Of a stretch of DNA of 43,879 nucleotides, positions 42,905 through 43,879 are shown piece by piece. The DNA comes from Planctomycetota bacterium (GTDB lineage Bacteria > Planctomycetota > Phycisphaerae > UBA1845): positions 1 to 43,879 of the forward strand of contig JADFPW010000003.1 of the NCBI GenBank assembly GCA_022562105.1, in the 5' to 3' direction. Under the pieces are notes generated by a model. That model saw only the letters and a list, made by a program, of their open reading frames with translations, did not search any database and was not told where the DNA came from. Both the position numbers and the translations under genes were made by a program. The number at the start of each line of letters is the position of its first letter. The first letter of the stretch is position 1.

Positions 42905-43792
42905 TTGGATTTCGGGCGTCAACAAGCTGAAAAGGGCTCACCAATGTCCATTGTCGCTTCCCCATCGGTCCCAGTCTCGGAGAGCTCCGCCGGCGCACCA
43001 TCGGCTGCGACTGCGACGTCGGGCCATTTGGACTTCAGCCGGCTCACCGATCAGCAGTTCATGGCTGCTGCGGATCACATGGGACTCGAACAGGAGATAC
43101 AGGTCATTCTGCGATCGCCCTACCGCGAGCTGGTGGTGCAGATCCCGGTGCGAATGGACGACGGACAGCTGGCCGTCTTCTATGGATACCGGGTCCAACA
43201 CAACGGCGTGCGCGGTCCGTACAAGGGCGGCATTCGCTATCACCCGGAAGTTGATCTCAACGAAGTACGCGCGTTGGCCGCATTGATGACTTGGAAGACG
43301 GCTCTGGTGGACGTTCCCTTCGGAGGCGCTAAGGGCGGAGTCACCTGCGACCCCGGACGCATGAGTCGCCACGAGTTGCAAGCCATGACCCGCGGATTCA
43401 CCCAGAAGATCGACATGGCCCTGGGAGTCTATCGAGACATCCCCGCCCCCGACGTCAACACCAACGCCCAGATCATGGCCTGGATCATGGACGAATACGG
43501 CAAGAAGCACGGCTATACGCCGGCGATCGTGACCGGCAAGCCGCTGAACCTCGGCGGCTCATTGGGGCGTGAGGAAGCCACCGGGCGTGGCGTCGTGATC
43601 ATAGCCCGAGAAGCGTGGCGGGCGATGATGGGGGCCGATCTACGCGGGACTACCGTCGCCATACAGGGATTCGGCAACGTGGGCTCGTGGGCAGCCCGGC
43701 TGTTTCACGAGTGTGGGGCCAGAGTTCAGGCCGTCTCCGATGTCAACGGCGGAGCCCGGATATTTCACGAGTGTGAGGTGGTTTGCGCATAG
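42905..43792 (+). CDS. gdhA: Glu/Leu/Phe/Val dehydrogenase (GdhA-like), truncated by an insertion
   Basis: Glutamate dehydrogenase family, interconverting glutamate and 2-oxoglutarate. The TTG start follows AAGGAGG with seven bases of spacing; an ATG at 42944 is an alternative. Seen: the substrate-binding K107 in [12 protein letters not shown]131 in [19 protein letters not shown], and the Rossmann motif [20 protein letters not shown] (~251-270). The frame stops 295 codons in, after VSDVNGG, where normal enzymes continue for ~120 more residues to finish the NAD domain (family ~415 aa). The last ~13 codons ([12 protein letters not shown]) are foreign. The gene is therefore probably inactive unless the rest is supplied elsewhere. 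Confidence 0.85.
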   Translation: MDFGRQQAEKGSPMSIVASPSVPVSESSAGAPSAATATSGHLDFSRLTDQQFMAAADHMGLEQEIQVILRSPYRELVVQIPVRMDDGQLAVFYGYRVQHNGVRGPYKGGIRYHPEVDLNEVRALAALMTWKTALVDVPFGGAKGGVTCDPGRMSRHELQAMTRGFTQKIDMALGVYRDIPAPDVNTNAQIMAWIMDEYGKKHGYTPAIVTGKPLNLGGSLGREEATGRGVVIIAREAWRAMMGADLRGTTVAIQGFGNVGSWAARLFHECGARVQAVSDVNGGARIFHECEVVCA

Positions 43793-43794
43793 AG

Positions 43795-43859
43795 ACGGCC
43801 TTCTCGACCTTGTATGATAGGGTTTTGACGACTCAACCATACGAAGGCAAGGAGGCCGT
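43795..43859 (+). promoter_or_regulatory. Leader hairpin that buries the transposase ribosome-binding site
   Basis: The arms 43795-43816 and 43838-43859 match at 17 of 22 positions, and two mismatches would be G-U pairs in RNA; the loop is 21 bases. AAGGAGG (43849-43855), the ribosome-binding site of the following GTG, lies in the 3' arm. Long read-through transcripts from gdh would therefore fold and limit translation. Confidence 0.55.
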
Positions 43860-43862
43860 TCC

Positions 43863-43879
43863 GTGACAGAGTGTAACCG
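43863..43879 (+). CDS. Transposase, N-terminal five residues only
   Basis: GTG at 43863 follows AAGGAGG with seven bases between. The visible residues are V/M-T-E-C-N, then the window ends. IS1380-family transposases often start MTEC, which is the only reason for the family call. Confidence 0.45.

Larger units (their letters stand above)
43754..43879 (+). mobile_element. Left end of an insertion sequence, probably IS1380-like
   Basis: From about 43754, gdh similarity ends and the sequence becomes a short non-coding leader, a hairpin and then a GTG-started frame with a strong ribosome-binding site, running off the window. CCCGGATATTTCACGAG at ~43755-43771 is the likely terminal repeat. The exact end and target duplication cannot be seen because the right end lies outside the window. 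Family assignment rests on the first residues (VTECN) and layout. Confidence 0.55.

Overview
The window is high-GC, gene-dense bacterial chromosome and reads like a Planctomycetota genome, possibly Phycisphaerae-like or uncultured. This is an inference from gene content, not a database match. The supporting signs are dockerin-type DxNxDG repeats in large secreted proteins, a PEP-CTERM protein, an lpxD-lpxI lipid A pair, type III pantothenate kinase, a membrane-anchored Ser/Thr kinase with an extra N-terminal domain, secreted proteins with secretin-like N domains, a small membrane zinc-ribbon protein, and long palindromic intergenic repeats. There are no rRNA or tRNA genes and no CRISPR array that I can see.

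Layout. 1-8.8 kb: the end of a pseudouridine synthase/rRNA methyltransferase fusion, a Na+/alanine-type symporter (minus strand), a Nudix hydrolase, a rhomboid protease and a site-2 protease that share a C-terminal tail, a secretin-N-like exported protein, and an ECF sigma factor overlapping a probable membrane anti-sigma partner. 8.8-15.0 kb (minus strand): a giant Cys-rich dockerin-containing secreted protein, a beta-helix protein with C-terminal dockerin repeats, and a PEP-CTERM protein. 15.6-19.2 kb: coaX, an atypical MnmE-like GTPase and a Ser/Thr kinase. 19.3-25.4 kb: a tightly packed operon for a three-subunit xanthine dehydrogenase-family enzyme, followed by a mono-heme c-type protein and an NmrA/NDUFA9-like NAD(P)-binding protein. 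25.5-28.3 kb: lpxD, lpxI and a DUF1697 protein. 28.3-29.4 kb: a decayed stretch holding a DUF3224 relic.

29.4-31.2 kb holds the most unusual gene. It encodes a long histone H1-like basic tail fused to a winged-helix DNA-binding domain, placed behind a strong promoter with two TCCTAGGA operators. 31.2-37.0 kb is a nitric oxide defence block: an Rrf2 regulator and a DUF1858-NnrS-DUF1858 fusion face a quinol-dependent NO reductase and the RIC/ScdA Fe-S repair protein. Three very small exported or membrane proteins follow on the minus strand, two of which look like divergent paralogues. 38.4-42.7 kb: ribD, an 830-base stretch with little coding signal, a small coiled-coil protein, a PreT/GltD-like oxidoreductase and a zinc-ribbon membrane protein. 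The window ends in a glutamate dehydrogenase gene cut short by what looks like the left end of an insertion sequence. The transposase ribosome-binding site of that element lies inside a leader hairpin.

The best candidates for something undescribed are the autoregulated histone-tail/winged-helix protein and its operator, the paired intramembrane proteases with a common tail domain, and the NO block with its small paralogous exported proteins.
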